Source: Gonium pectorale
Taxonomy: Eukaryota; Chlorophyta; Chlorophyceae; Chlamydomonadales; Volvocaceae
NCBI GenBank assembly: GCA_001584585.1
Contig: LSYV01000013.1
Coordinates: 178,017 to 198,642 of the forward strand
Length of the DNA: 20,626 bases
Direction: 5' to 3'
Shown here: piece after piece, positions 1-9,422 of the stretch
Layout of the letters: the number at the start of each line of letters is the position of its first letter
How positions within the stretch are numbered: position 1 is the first letter of the stretch
Notes under the pieces: generated by a model
Databases searched by the model: none
The model's input: only the letters and a program-made list of their open reading frames with translations
Told to the model about the DNA's origin: nothing
Position numbers and translations under genes: made by a program

Positions 1-1092
1 GGGGCGGCGGGGGGTGGGAGGGCACAAAAAGGTACTTGCACAGCGCATGCTTTGCACCGCCCTTCTCCGGGGGGCGGGGAAGGGGCGGGGCCGAAGCGTC
101 GGTGTCAGCAAGTTGGGGCTGGGATCGGGTGGGGATGCGGGCGCGGCCTGGTCTCGGCCTGCGGGCAGGCTGTTGTGGCGCGGTACGGGAGGAGGCAGGG
201 TACGTTGAGGTGGGAAATGGTGGCAGGGAACGGAGGAGGAAGCGGAAAGTACCAGCGCTGGGTGCTGCAGGTGATGCAGGTTTTCTTATTCTTCCCGCGT
301 GTGCTACGGGTTGAGCATGAAAGGCAAACTGCTCAGGGGCGGCAAGTATCAGGCCTCCCCCCCCAAAGAAGCTTCGAGGACATATCCCCTGTCGTCCCCA
401 GACTAGGGTACGGGAGGGATGCGGGTTCAGGGCGGCCCGGACAGGGGCCTCCCGCCCGGCATGGCCTTAACGTACGCTACGGCAGTGTTGGGTGTTCGAC
501 CTTGCAAGGCGGCATGTAGATCAGCATAAGATTTTGAGCGGTGCCGCATGCGCAACATCGGACATTGACGGCCTGGGCGGCGCCTGGCGGGCACAACAGC
601 GGGCCGGACTAAAACCGACCAGGCTGTGGTGGCGGCTCTGGCGGCTGAGGAGGCCTTGGGGGCAGCAGGGGAGAAGCCATCGAGCCGCGCCGGACGGCGG
701 GACGTGGGTTGCCGCCTTGCGTAGCGTGTGCGGGAGTGGCTCTGAAGGAGGGCCACCTGTGCACCTCCCGGGCTGCTGTTGTGTGTGTGTGTGTGTGTGT
801 GGAAGGGAAGGGCAGGCGGCGGCTCGAGGCGTTTTGACCGCTCGGCGGGCCGCGGTCTTGACCGCGCAGCCGCCGTACACGGCCGCCGTACGGCTGGCCT
901 GTTCACCGCCCGGCGGCTGACCGCCCTCTGCACCCTGAGGGCTGAGCGACCGGTGGATCCGAATTTTCGGGCACGTGCCCAGCCAGCTCATCCACTCTCT
1001 CCCCATTCCCAAACTGCCTCCCCCGGTCTTACCCCGCTTCGCTCCCCACCCCCGCCCCTCCCCCCCCCCTCGCCCCGCCCCGCCATCCCCAG
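1..1092 (+). other. Upstream intron or 5' part of the purF gene without recognisable coding sequence
   Basis: The exon beginning at 1093 opens with a codon in phase 0 and is preceded by a long C-rich tract ending in CCATCCCCAG, a convincing acceptor, so at least the right-hand part of this stretch is intron. I looked in all frames for the PurF N terminus (an initial Met-Cys-Gly-Ile, the QHRGQ region, the glycine-histidine-arginine segment) and found none. A (TG)11 microsatellite lies at 780-801. Probably one long intron, with the first exons outside the window. Confidence 0.6.
780..801. repeat. (TG)11 microsatellite
   Basis: Uninterrupted TG dinucleotide run inside the presumed upstream intron of purF. 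Such runs are often length-polymorphic; nothing suggests a function. Confidence 0.9.
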
Positions 1093-4000
1093 ACCACCGG
1101 CTGCGACCCCAACCAGAACAAGGTCAATTTCCTGTTCGAGGCGGGCGAGATGACGATGCGGCTGCTCAAGGGCGCCTACAGCTGCCTGTCGCTGGTCAAG
1201 GGGGTGGGCCTGGTGGCGTTCCGCGACCCGTTCGGCATCCGGTGAGCCGGGCTATGGGTGGCGGGGGTACTGGGAAGGTGAGATGGGGAGTGAAGCGTGG
1301 CGCGGCAGTGCGGTGCGGGGGATGGTGCGGCGGGGCTGGCGGGGCGGGGCGCGCGGTTTGGACGCCGTTGTTTGGGGTGGGGTGGGGTGAGGGTGAGACG
1401 AGCGAGGGAAGCAGTAGCGTGGAAGCGAACGTGCGATGCCGTTGTTGGGGTGGGGTGGGGTGGGGGCGCAGGTGTGTGACGGAGCCAACCCGTCCTCCTC
1501 GCCGCGCCTCCTGACCACGACCGCCTCTCGGCCCCCGGGGTGCGTGCTTGTCCTCCCGCCCCCGCCCCCGCGCAGCCCGCTGGTGATTGGCAAGCGCTCC
1601 AGCCCCCACGGCGACGAGTGGTGCATCGCCAGCGAGGACTGCGCGTTCGGGCCCATCGGCTTTGAGCGCGTGCGCGACGTGCTGCCGGGCGAGATGGTGA
1701 TCATCACCGAGGACGGCAAGCTGCTCAGCAGGCAGTGCTCGCAGGTGCGGGGGTGAGGGGCGGGGAGGGGAGGGTGCGGGAGGCGGGCGGGCGAATGCGA
1801 CGGCAAGAGGCGAGGATGGAGTGCGGCCAGAGAGAGTTAGGGGAGTTTGCAGCGGCGCTACGGGCGCTTAGTGGGCTGCGCGCGAGGGGTCCCCGCAACC
1901 GTTCCAACCGCCTCTCCCAACCGCCGCTCCCAACCGCCACTCCCCCACCCCCGCCACAGGGCACCCCCACCCCCTGCATCTTCGAGTACATCTACCTGGC
2001 GCGCCCCGACTCGGTGCTCAACGGCATCCCCGTCTACAACTTCCAGCTCAAGCTGGGTACGGCGCTGGCCAACCGCATCAGGTGCGCTGAGGGGCGAAGG
2101 GAAGGAGGGGGGGATTAAGTCCACCCAGCTGATCGTCTTCCTTGATTATGGCCTCAATCGTGCCCATCTCCCGTCAAAACGACGGGCGCCGCAGCCCCGG
2201 CAGGCCCACCCCCACCCCACCCTACCAGAGAGAGCGCGCTCATCCGACCAATTGACCCCCGTCGGAACCCGCCCGAAACCCTGCCCCGCACAGGGCCAAG
2301 GGCTGGGACCTGGACATTGTGTGCCCGGTGCCCGATGGCTCGCGGCCGGCGGCCATCCAGATCGCCGCCGAGCTGGGGCTGCCCTACCGCGAGGGCCTCG
2401 TGAAGAACAGGTGCGGCGGCGGCACGGGCGGAGGGCAGAGAGGGTGGAAGGGTGGAAACCGGCGGAGCCACGCAGCCCCGGAGATGGTGGGCGGCGCGGG
2501 GCGGGGCGGCCCGGGAAGTACGGTAGCCACTCCCGAGCGGAACATGCCTTCATATCTGTGTTTGGTGGAGTCCTTGCCTGCTACAGCAGGTGGTGCGAGG
2601 ACGCCGTGAGGTCGCACGCACTGACTGGGCCCTACAACGACACCATCATTTTCGCGCTTACGCTCGTCGTATGCGTTTGCCTTTTCAGCACTGACGTCGC
2701 ACGCGCTATCTGCGACGATGCTCCGGTCGCCCGCTTTACCACCTACTGTCTACTGGCCGACCCACCCACCCGCCGATCCTCCCACCGCCCAACCACCCAA
2801 CCACCCCTCCCTCTCCTCCTCCGCCCGCCCGTCCTGCCCCCCTCCCTCTCCGCCCCACCCCCCAACTCACCCCCCTCTCCCCCCATTGGCAGGTACGTGG
2901 GACGCACCTTCATTATGCCCGACCAGCGGCTGCGCGAGATGAGCGTCCGCCGCAAGCTGAACGCCATGCCGGCGGTGTTCGAGGGCAAGTCGGTGCTGCT
3001 CATCGATGACTCGATCGTGCGCGGCACCACCATGACGCAGGCGCGTGCTCGGGGGGGGGGGGAGGGGGAAGGGGGGAGGGGGAAGGGGGGAGGGGAGGGC
3101 GAAATGAAGAGGGTGGTAACGAGCGCGGGACTGCCAGCAGCGCGGACGCAGCAGCGCAACATGACAGCAGCCCCAGCCTACATTTGTTAGCGTAGGCAAT
3201 GTGGCACCACCACGACGCAGGCGCTTGGATGGGAAGGGCAGGGGGAAATGCCCATGGCCGCCATAGGGCCCGGGATTGGTCGCACGGTCGCACACGCAAA
3301 CACGCCGCCCCCGCGTTTTGTCGTGTGTAAGTGACGACATGCCCGGAAAGTCATAGTCGTCATGCGCCTGCACGAGCCGCCCGCATGAGCTGGTAGCCGA
3401 CGTTGCCGCGCGTCAGCTTGCCGGCTGCAGCGTGTCCCCGCGTGCCACCCCGAACCAACCGGAATGACATGCGCCTCCGGCCTCCCGTCTAAGAACGCCC
3501 TCCAACCCTGTGAAACCGCCCAACCGCCCGCCCGCCCGGCAGATTGTGGACATGGTCCGCCGCGCGGGCGCAAAGCGCGTCTACCTCGCGTCCGCCTCCC
3601 CGCCGGTGGTGTACCCCAACGTGTACGGCGTGGACATGCCCAGCCGCAAGGAGTTTGTGGCCAACGGGCTCACCATCGACCAGGTGGGTGCGGGTCGAGG
3701 AAGGGTGTGTGTGGTGGACGGAAGGGGTGCGCGTCGAGAAAGCGGTGCGGGTCGAGGGATGGGATGCGGGTCGAGGGAAGGGTGTGTGTGGTGGAGGGGG
3801 TGCGCCCTCGAGCGGGGCCGTGGGTGCCGCCGACACGGCAGCAGCGACGGGGCTGCGAGGAACAGCAGGCGGCGGGCTGGGGTTCAGCGGCTGACCTCCG
3901 CGACGCTGCTCCTGCACGCCTCCTCGTGCCACGCCGGCCCGTGTTGCGCCAGGTCTCCTCTGGTTGGATGTCCCAAGCCCCGCATCCTCCTCACGCGCTC

Positions 4001-4736
4001 CCGTCGCGCTGCCTGTCGTCCCTCCGTCCCTCCTGCCGGCCCGCAGGTGTGCACAGTGCTCAAGGCCGACGGGCTGATCTACCAGGAGGTGGAGGACCTC
4101 ATCTGCGCAGGCAAGGAGCTCAACCCCGACATCCGGGACTTCGACGCCTCGTGCTTCAACGGATGGTGAGCAGCGGGCCGGGAGCGGGGAGCGTTGAGAC
4201 GAGGAGGAGGGGAGAGGGGAGGCAAGGAACGGGGAGGGTGGCAGAGGTCCTGGGTAGGGAGGGGGCGACGGCGGAGGACTTACCCGGTGGTGGGCAGGTG
4301 CGGCACGGACGAACCGTGCTTGGTGATAACAGCAAGATGCCCAGGCTTGAATGTAGCACAGCGGACCCGTCCTCGCGCCACGCGCTCCACCAAACTCCAT
4401 ACCACAAGCTCGTCGATCACGTTTGCAAATCGGTGTCCGCGATGCGACACGTTTTCCCTTCTTGATTGCCCTCTGAACTAGGCCTTCCCGGGCCCCGCCT
4501 GTTGCCGCCCCCGCCGCTCCCCGGGATGGAATAACTGCTGCTGGCACGCAGCCTGTTGATATCCACACCCTTATCCGCACCCCGCCCCCCCCCCGCCCCC
4601 GCCCCCCAGCTACGTGACCGGTGACATCGACGAGGCGTATCTGCAGAAGCTGGAGCTGTCGGGCCGCGGGGCCAACCGCCGGGCCACGCAGAAGGTCTCG
4701 CTGATCGGGGAGCGCGCGCTGGCGGCCACTGCCTAG
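1093..4736 (+). CDS. purF: Amidophosphoribosyltransferase (glutamine PRPP amidotransferase), 3' part of gene, 8 exons
   Basis: Enzyme that transfers glutamine-derived ammonia to PRPP to give 5-phosphoribosylamine, the first committed step of purine synthesis. The exons I can join are 1093-1241, 1576-1744, 1960-2081, 2294-2410, 2893-3040, 3543-3683, 4047-4165 and 4610-4736. They stay in frame and give 363 residues to the TAG at 4734-4736. Landmarks in order: end of the glutaminase domain with [16 protein letters not shown] (across the first junction), [40 protein letters not shown], the PRPP-binding loop [13 protein letters not shown] (about 2993-3031), [12 protein letters not shown] and the C-terminal FNGCYVTGD. 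Bacterial family members are about 505 residues, so roughly the first 140-150, including the catalytic N-terminal Cys, are missing. They must be encoded before the acceptor at 1091-1092, probably left of the window. The motifs match the E. coli PurF/yeast ADE4 subclass, not the Bacillus/plant Fe-S subclass. All introns are GT-AG except the fifth, which starts with GC. Targeting cannot be judged without the N terminus. Confidence 0.93.
2625..2691 (+). repeat. Dispersed repeat family A, copy 1 (purF intron 4)
   Basis: This 67-base segment starts CTGGGCCCTACAACGACACC. It is repeated in reverse orientation at 6451-6518. The first about 50 bases are nearly identical between copies and similarity fades toward the other end. 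Flanks differ, so the boundaries look sharp on the CTGGG side. GTCGCACGC occurs on both sides of this copy (2611-2619 and 2695-2703) and might be a target-site duplication. No protein and no RNA family recognised. Confidence 0.75.
3038..3046 (+). other. Non-canonical GC 5' splice site of purF intron 5
   Basis: Exon 5 must end at CAG (3038-3040) for its Thr-Gln to join in frame with the Ile-Val-Asp-Met that opens exon 6 at 3543, matching the TSEQIIEM region of E. coli PurF. The next bases are GCGCGT, so the intron begins with GC. The nearest GT (3045-3046) would add four bases and break the frame. GC-AG introns are a known minor class; a base difference or assembly error is possible. Confidence 0.7.
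3051..3099. repeat. G-rich purine tract just inside purF intron 5
   Basis: A run of at least 12 G followed by repeated GGGGGAA and GGGGGAGG units, starting about 10 bases after the GC donor. It lies on the sense strand, so the pre-mRNA could fold into G-quadruplexes next to the 5' splice site. The folding is inferred from composition only. Confidence 0.75.
3201..3224 (+). repeat. Diverged copy of the exon 5 3' end inside intron 5
   Basis: 24 bases that match 3021-3044 (the Gly-Thr-Thr end of the PRPP loop, the CAG exon end and the GCGC of the donor) at 22 positions, exactly 180 bp downstream. It is not needed for the protein and looks like a relic of a local duplication. Confidence 0.65.
3689..3806. 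repeat. Imperfect tandem repeat in purF intron 6
   Basis: The block TGCGGGTCGAGG plus a GTGTGTGTGGTGGA segment and GGGGTGCGC occurs at 3689-3733 and again at 3765-3806, with a further TGCGGGTCGAGG-like unit between them. A GC-rich minisatellite in an intron; it adds nothing to the reading frame. Confidence 0.75.
4421..4473 (+). repeat. Dispersed repeat family B, copy 1 (purF intron 7)
   Basis: This 53-base segment contains TGTCCGCGA and CGTTTTCC. It aligns without gaps at about 40 of 53 positions to 17610-17662 in a LEC14B intron. It sits roughly 140 bases before the last purF exon. Its nature is unknown. Confidence 0.65.
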
Positions 4737-5825
4737 GGTGGCTCGCCTCGGCGTGAAGCGATCGGTAAAGGGACCGGGCCTTGATGCCACGATGCTGCGT
4801 CGTATGACTCTTGACCTGTTCGGGCCGCGCGCGGGGGGCTGGTGTGCAATGCCGGGGATTGCGTGGCTGGGCGACTGCTGCCCCAGCGGCGTAGTTTGTC
4901 GTAGGCTGGGGGGAGCAAGGGCAAGCCCTTGTTGCCAGCCGAGCGACTGGCCTGCCCGTGCTATGCGCGTGGCCGGACATGCTACTGTCAGTTTGTCAGG
5001 GTCGGACGTGACGGTGGGTTTGACGGAGTGTGGGGTGTGTGGGAGGGGGGGAAGGGATTCCGTGATCGGCCGTGTTTTCACCCGCCACCAGCAGCAGGTG
5101 GGGGTGGCGGGGGTAGGCGCGCCGCGCTGGCGCTCGTTCTGTCCGTCTTGAGTGTGCGGAGGAAACAATTCGGTCCGTCGCACCGGCACAAGCGGCATTC
5201 ACGTGTAGATAGATGGACGATCGCTGTCGAAGCGCGCGTCCTTGGCGTTAGCTGCGGATAGGCGCAACGGGCGCAAGGGCTGTGCGGCAGTGGCCTTGGA
5301 CAGAGACCCCTTTTGGCGCCGCTGCCTGGATGAGGCAGTGACCCGGCACTCGGTGTAGCGGCCGAGGATGATACAAGGACCCCCTGTACCGTACGTTGAC
5401 GCCATGTGCCGTACGTTGACCGTTAGTAGCAGTAGATGCGGGTATGTGAGCTACGTTCTATGGTACGTTGGCACGCATCAGGGGTCGAAAGGGGGATGAA
5501 GAAGGGTGGCATGCGGTTGTGTGTAGCGGTACGAAGAGTTGGCGGAGGGCTTCAGGAAGGCCGCGGCTTACGGCGGGTTGGCGGGGCGGCTGGGTTGCCA
5601 AGCGCACGGGTGGGATTGGCATTCGGCATTTGGGCGCGCGCTATGATTATCTGGTCCTGACCCCACCGCTCTGGCGGCGGTCTTGGAATTGAAGTGTGGA
5701 TCGGCGCAGTGGGTTGCGTGAGTGAATGGGAATGCAGCTGTTGCAGCAGGCCTGGGCAGCTGGATGCGTAGCCTATTCCATTATCCCAGATCGTGGGGGC
5801 ATGTCCTGGCGCCTGCTCGGGAACG

Positions 5826-5830
5826 TGTAA
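5826..5830 (+). terminator. Candidate TGTAA polyadenylation signal for purF
   Basis: This is the first TGTAA on the + strand after the purF stop. It is almost 1.1 kb downstream, so the assignment is weak. TGTAA is the usual polyadenylation signal of chlamydomonadalean algae. Confidence 0.3.
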
Positions 5831-6450
5831 GCACGAAAGGAGAGCATGCAACTGCAGCGTAACACCTGCACCCCGAGGGTAGGCCAAGGCTCCCATCCTG
5901 GATCCTGCACGGCCGCCTCATATTGGAAGGCAGCAAAGGCGCCCCTCTGAAACTGGGTTCTCATGAGCCAGCACAGCCCAAAAAATGCTGAGGATGGGCG
6001 TGTTTCGCCTGTTGCTTGGTTTCCGGATGTATGGTGTACTTCGTGTGCCAAACCTGCAAGGCTAGGCCCACCTCGAAACCCAAAATATCGGGCGAAGAAG
6101 GGGCTCTTCATGTGCTGGCTGAAGACGCTGCTGGCTGGACACCGTGACCAAGCGTGTTTGTTTTCTGTGGAAAGGTTTCGGCAGCGTTTCCGCCGATGCG
6201 TGGGTGATGCGTGAAAAAAAGAGAACCAGAAACGTGGAAGGCAGCGTGGATACGGGGGCAACACGAGGCGCTACAGGGCGGATGGACAGACCCGCAGATC
6301 CAAGACCCCTTGGGGCGTGAGTCACCCACTCGCCACGTTTGTGAACAGGCACGCAGGCAGAACAGACGAGCCCAGCGGTTAGAACTGTTGGGGTAACAAC
6401 ACTGCGCGCATCGGGTGCAGCAGGAAGCCTCGAACCTGCAGTACACTGCC

Positions 6451-6518
6451 GTGTTGAAATGAAACGACGCGTACGACGAGCGTAAGCGCGAAAGTGACGG
6501 TGTCGTTGTAGGACCCAG
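6451..6518 (-). repeat. Dispersed repeat family A, copy 2 (intergenic, inverted)
   Basis: Reverse complement of the purF intron 4 repeat, lying between purF and RPS15A. The shared core includes TTTCGCGCTTACGCTCGTCG when read on the minus strand. Two copies in one window suggest a short mobile-element fragment or MITE-like unit. The family is not identified. Confidence 0.75.
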
Positions 6519-7893
6519 CTCCAGAGGTAGTCGAAGGGGTGATGTCCCTGCATGTTAGTTCGGCGGCGACCACCACCGTAGCCCCCGATGCGGCCTAGAA
6601 TTCGCTCTGGGGTGACCCTATGCAATGCCGTGCTGGGATGCACCTTGTCTGGTCTACATGCAGCGCATGCTGGCTGGTGCATGTCTCCCGGCTCCCGTGT
6701 GTCCTCGTACAAGAGCAGTACAGGAGAGCGGACGGGGTAGCGTTTCAGCTTGCAGGGACCGTTACGGCGCCACTGCGCGCAACACGGAACCGCACAGGGC
6801 GCGCACGGGCGTGATATCAGCCCGGGCAACGAGCTGGGCTAGGCTGGGTGCACAGGGCGCGGCGAAACAGAGGGCAACGCGGAGGGGGTGCCGCGACGGC
6901 GCCGGTGACCCGACAGCTCGGGCAGCCCTCAACTGGCCGAGCTGGTGCACGACCGGCCAGCTATCCAGCAAGCCAGCTGCCAGCCGGGTGCGTACGGCAG
7001 GCGAGCGGTGGCAGCCCGCCCAGCGAGCCCGGCAGGAGTACCGGGAGCTGAAAGCGAGGGGACGCTAGCAGGCTGAGCCATTTGCCCACCCACGGGCCCG
7101 GGCCCAACTAGGACGGCTGCACCCGCCGCCGATGACTGCGCCATGCGCCGACTGATTAAGGGGGTGGGGAAGCCGCTCTCTGCAAGCCCCAACCAATATC
7201 ACTCCTGATGCGTGCAGCTTCCGCCATATGCAGCCTCTGGCCTCTGCACAGCGCCAGCGTCGCCCTTGCCTCGCAGCGCACTACTCCAGCGAGGCCGAGT
7301 CGCCGGGTCTGTCTCGCCCCCGCCAGGCGCCCGCAACTGCTGCCCAGTGCTCAGCCCGAGCCAGCCGTTCCCTGAAATCCCTTCTGTTCACCCGAAATCC
7401 AGGAGGCCTCGCTCGGGGGTCAATGAGGCAAGGAACACAAGCCGCGGTGTCTGCTGGGAAGGGGTAGGGGCGGGGGCGCTGTTCCTGGCGACCGCTGCCT
7501 TCCGGTGGTCTCTTAGGCCATGCTCGCCTGCCGCTAAATTTGGCCACATCCGCCTTGCGCGTGTGTGTCTCGGTTGCCGGTGAGCTACGCCATTGCACGG
7601 GCTAGGTATTGATATGAAATTGGACACAAAGAAAAGCAGAAAATAGGTGCTGAAACAGCAGAATGCCGCTCGCACGTCGCAGCGCCTCGTGCCCGCGGCA
7701 GCCCTTGAATAGCCAAGATTGGTCGCATTGTATCGGTTATACAAGGTCTGCAGGCCTGCATTGCTCCTTTGGGGAAGAACGCGCGTTGTACGGCGTCGTC
7801 CCGGCGGCTGGACTGGGTATGCGGGGCGGGGGACCACCTCGGTCCCTCTTTCTTCCTGGGCTTGCCGCTGTTGCTGCTGCCAAATCAGCAAAA

Positions 7894-8286
7894 ATGGTGC
7901 GCATCAGCGTCCTCGGGGATGCGCTGAAGACCATGTACAATGCCGAGAAGCGCGGCAAGCGCCAGGTGCTTCTCCGGCCGGCCTCCAAGGTGGTCATTAA
8001 GTTCCTGTCGCTGATGATGAAGCACGGATACATTGGCGAGTTCGAGTATGTGGACGACCACCGCTCCGGCAAGATTGTTGTTGAGCTGAACGGCCGGCTC
8101 AACAAGTGCGGTGTCATCTCGCCCCGCTACGACATCGGCCACGGCGAGATCGAGGCGTGGGTGGCCCGCCTGCTGCCCTCGCGCCAGTTCGGTGTTATTG
8201 TCATGACCACCTCGGCTGGCATCATGGACCACGAGGAGGCCCGTCGGAAGAGGGTCGGTGGCAAGGTGCTGGGCTTCTTCTACTGA
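7894..8286 (+). CDS. RPS15A: 40S ribosomal protein S15a (uS8)
   Basis: Component of the cytosolic small ribosomal subunit; uS8 binds the central domain of 18S rRNA. The 130-residue product has exactly the usual eukaryotic length and begins [20 protein letters not shown]. The uS8 signature is present near the C terminus: [19 protein letters not shown] (Thr-Thr-Ser-Ala-Gly at residues 105-109), followed by the typical end GGKVLGFFY. The ATG at 7894 is chosen because homologues start at this Met and the upstream open frame looks non-coding. No intron interrupts the coding sequence. The leader has a pyrimidine-rich stretch ending CCAAATCAG five bases after which the ATG's AAAATGG context begins, so a 5' UTR intron ending at 7889 is possible but unproven. 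No TGTAA is seen within 900 bp of the stop. It stands alone between two long non-coding stretches. Confidence 0.97.
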   Translation: MVRISVLGDALKTMYNAEKRGKRQVLLRPASKVVIKFLSLMMKHGYIGEFEYVDDHRSGKIVVELNGRLNKCGVISPRYDIGHGEIEAWVARLLPSRQFGVIVMTTSAGIMDHEEARRKRVGGKVLGFFY

Positions 8287-9259
8287 GCGGCTTAGCACCA
8301 AGCCGGGGGCGTTCAAGCAGCGCGCAGGTGGGCAGGCGGCTCTATCGGCGGCTTTGGTCGCGGGATGCTTCGCAGACGCTTCGTATGGCATGATATATAC
8401 TGCATCTATGCATTTTATGTTTGAGTGGGGCTTATAGCGGAGGTTGCGCGGGGGGCGGTCATGCCTGGAATGCGCTGCGAGCCCGGCCGCGGCTCGCCGG
8501 GGTTTTTGCAGTGTTGAAGCTGTCTGGGAGTTTCGGCCGTAACCGGCGGACGTCTGACAAGAGGGGGAGGGCGGACCCCCCGCATCCAAGCAGTCCCGCA
8601 CGCAACCTTTGCGTATGGGAGCAAACATGGGTGCCAGAGCAACACCCTTGCACTAATAGCCGGTGCGGAGCCTCATGTGCCGCACTGGTTACGACGCTCG
8701 GGACAGCTTGCCGCTGGGTGTCTGTCTCTCCCAGCCTGTGCCTTCAACTCCACTGCACAATCCTCCTGTGCGGCGGTGTGGTTTCTCTTGCGTGCCCTGT
8801 GGCCCCCGTTTGCACCACCTGACGGGCGTCTCTATGGTGTGGCTGCGCAATGTTATTGGTTGGGGGGTGCCGATTCATGTCCATTTCGCTGGGGTGCCCG
8901 GATGCGCTGCCTGTCACGGGGCGGCGGGGCTGTCCATCTCGGGCCGCCGACGGTCGTGGCCTCGCAGTTGCTGCCGCCGAAGGCACCGGCGCAGGCGAAC
9001 CGGTACAGCTCTGGGTGGGAGGTGTGGCCCGTGCGCGCATGGAAGGTCCGTGTGGCATGGCCGCTCGCTGACCCAGCGCCCTGTGCTCTCCCGCCGCCCC
9101 CGCCCTCGATGCTACAGATTCAGGGCAGCGCCCACTTGGAGGAAGGCGCCACTCGCGTCCGTCCGCTGGCGCACAGCAGCGGCGGTGCCTGGGCTAGAGA
9201 GAAGGCCGCGGCTCTTGGAGCGGCCCCGCCCTTCGTCCCGCGCCTCCCTGTCGGCGAGC

Positions 9260-9264
9260 TGTAA
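9260..9264 (+). terminator. Nearest TGTAA downstream of RPS15A
   Basis: First TGTAA on the + strand after the RPS15A stop, about 975 bp away. That is long for a ribosomal protein mRNA, so a variant signal nearer the stop may be used instead. Confidence 0.2.
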
Positions 9265-9383
9265 CGACTGGCGAAAGTGCGATGGTTCCTTTTCCCGGTT
9301 TCAGGTTGCAGGTTATGGGTCCAGCTCGTGGGTCAGGCAGCGGAGCGCCGCGGGCGTCGCAGCCATGCCAGCCGGTGCAGCGA

Positions 9384-9422
9384 CAGCAGCAGCAGCAGTG
9401 GCGCTGGCTGTTGCAGCAGCAG
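9384..9422. repeat. CAG trinucleotide-rich patch
   Basis: (CAG)5 at 9384-9398 and (CAG)3 at 9414-9422. Read from an ATG at 9365 it would give an alanine-rich stretch, and in another frame a glutamine-rich one. Both are common in algal low-complexity proteins, but no gene model is supported. Confidence 0.6.

Larger units (their letters stand above)
4737..7893. other. Intergenic region between purF and RPS15A
   Basis: It holds the purF 3' UTR (extent unknown), the family A repeat and the RPS15A promoter and leader. Two 16-base units ending GTACGTTGAC are spaced 20 bases apart at 5385-5420. Frames open on both strands (for example 6062-6829 minus) show no recognisable domain and no codon bias like the neighbouring genes, so I call no gene. 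Confidence 0.6.

Noticed and set aside
52..519. A frame ending with a VRYGSVGCST stretch slightly like the HVRYPTAGSSS segment of PurF
   Set aside because: The match is limited to a few residues, lacks the preceding Gly-His, and has no fitting splice sites or neighbouring PurF motifs. Not accepted as an N-terminal exon.
1847..3190. A 447-codon + strand open frame through purF introns and exons
   Set aside because: It is in the wrong frame for two exons and reads through introns. The spliced model explains all conserved motifs.
3489..5198. A 569-codon open frame on the minus strand across the purF 3' half
   Set aside because: It runs antisense to well-supported purF exons and through their introns. 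It is Pro/Arg/Ser-rich without any domain, as expected from GC-rich shadow frames.
6400..6518. A tRNA B-box-like GGTTCGAGG on the minus strand beside the family A repeat
   Set aside because: The surrounding bases do not form a 7-base T loop, acceptor stem or anticodon arm, and the second repeat copy lacks the motif.
6062..6829. A 255-codon minus-strand open frame between purF and RPS15A
   Set aside because: No recognisable domain or gene-like codon bias, and it runs through the family A repeat; treated as a chance frame.
7663..7893. In-frame extension upstream of the RPS15A start
   Set aside because: uS8 proteins begin at the Met at 7894 and are 130 residues long; the extension has no family similarity and is probably leader or intron.
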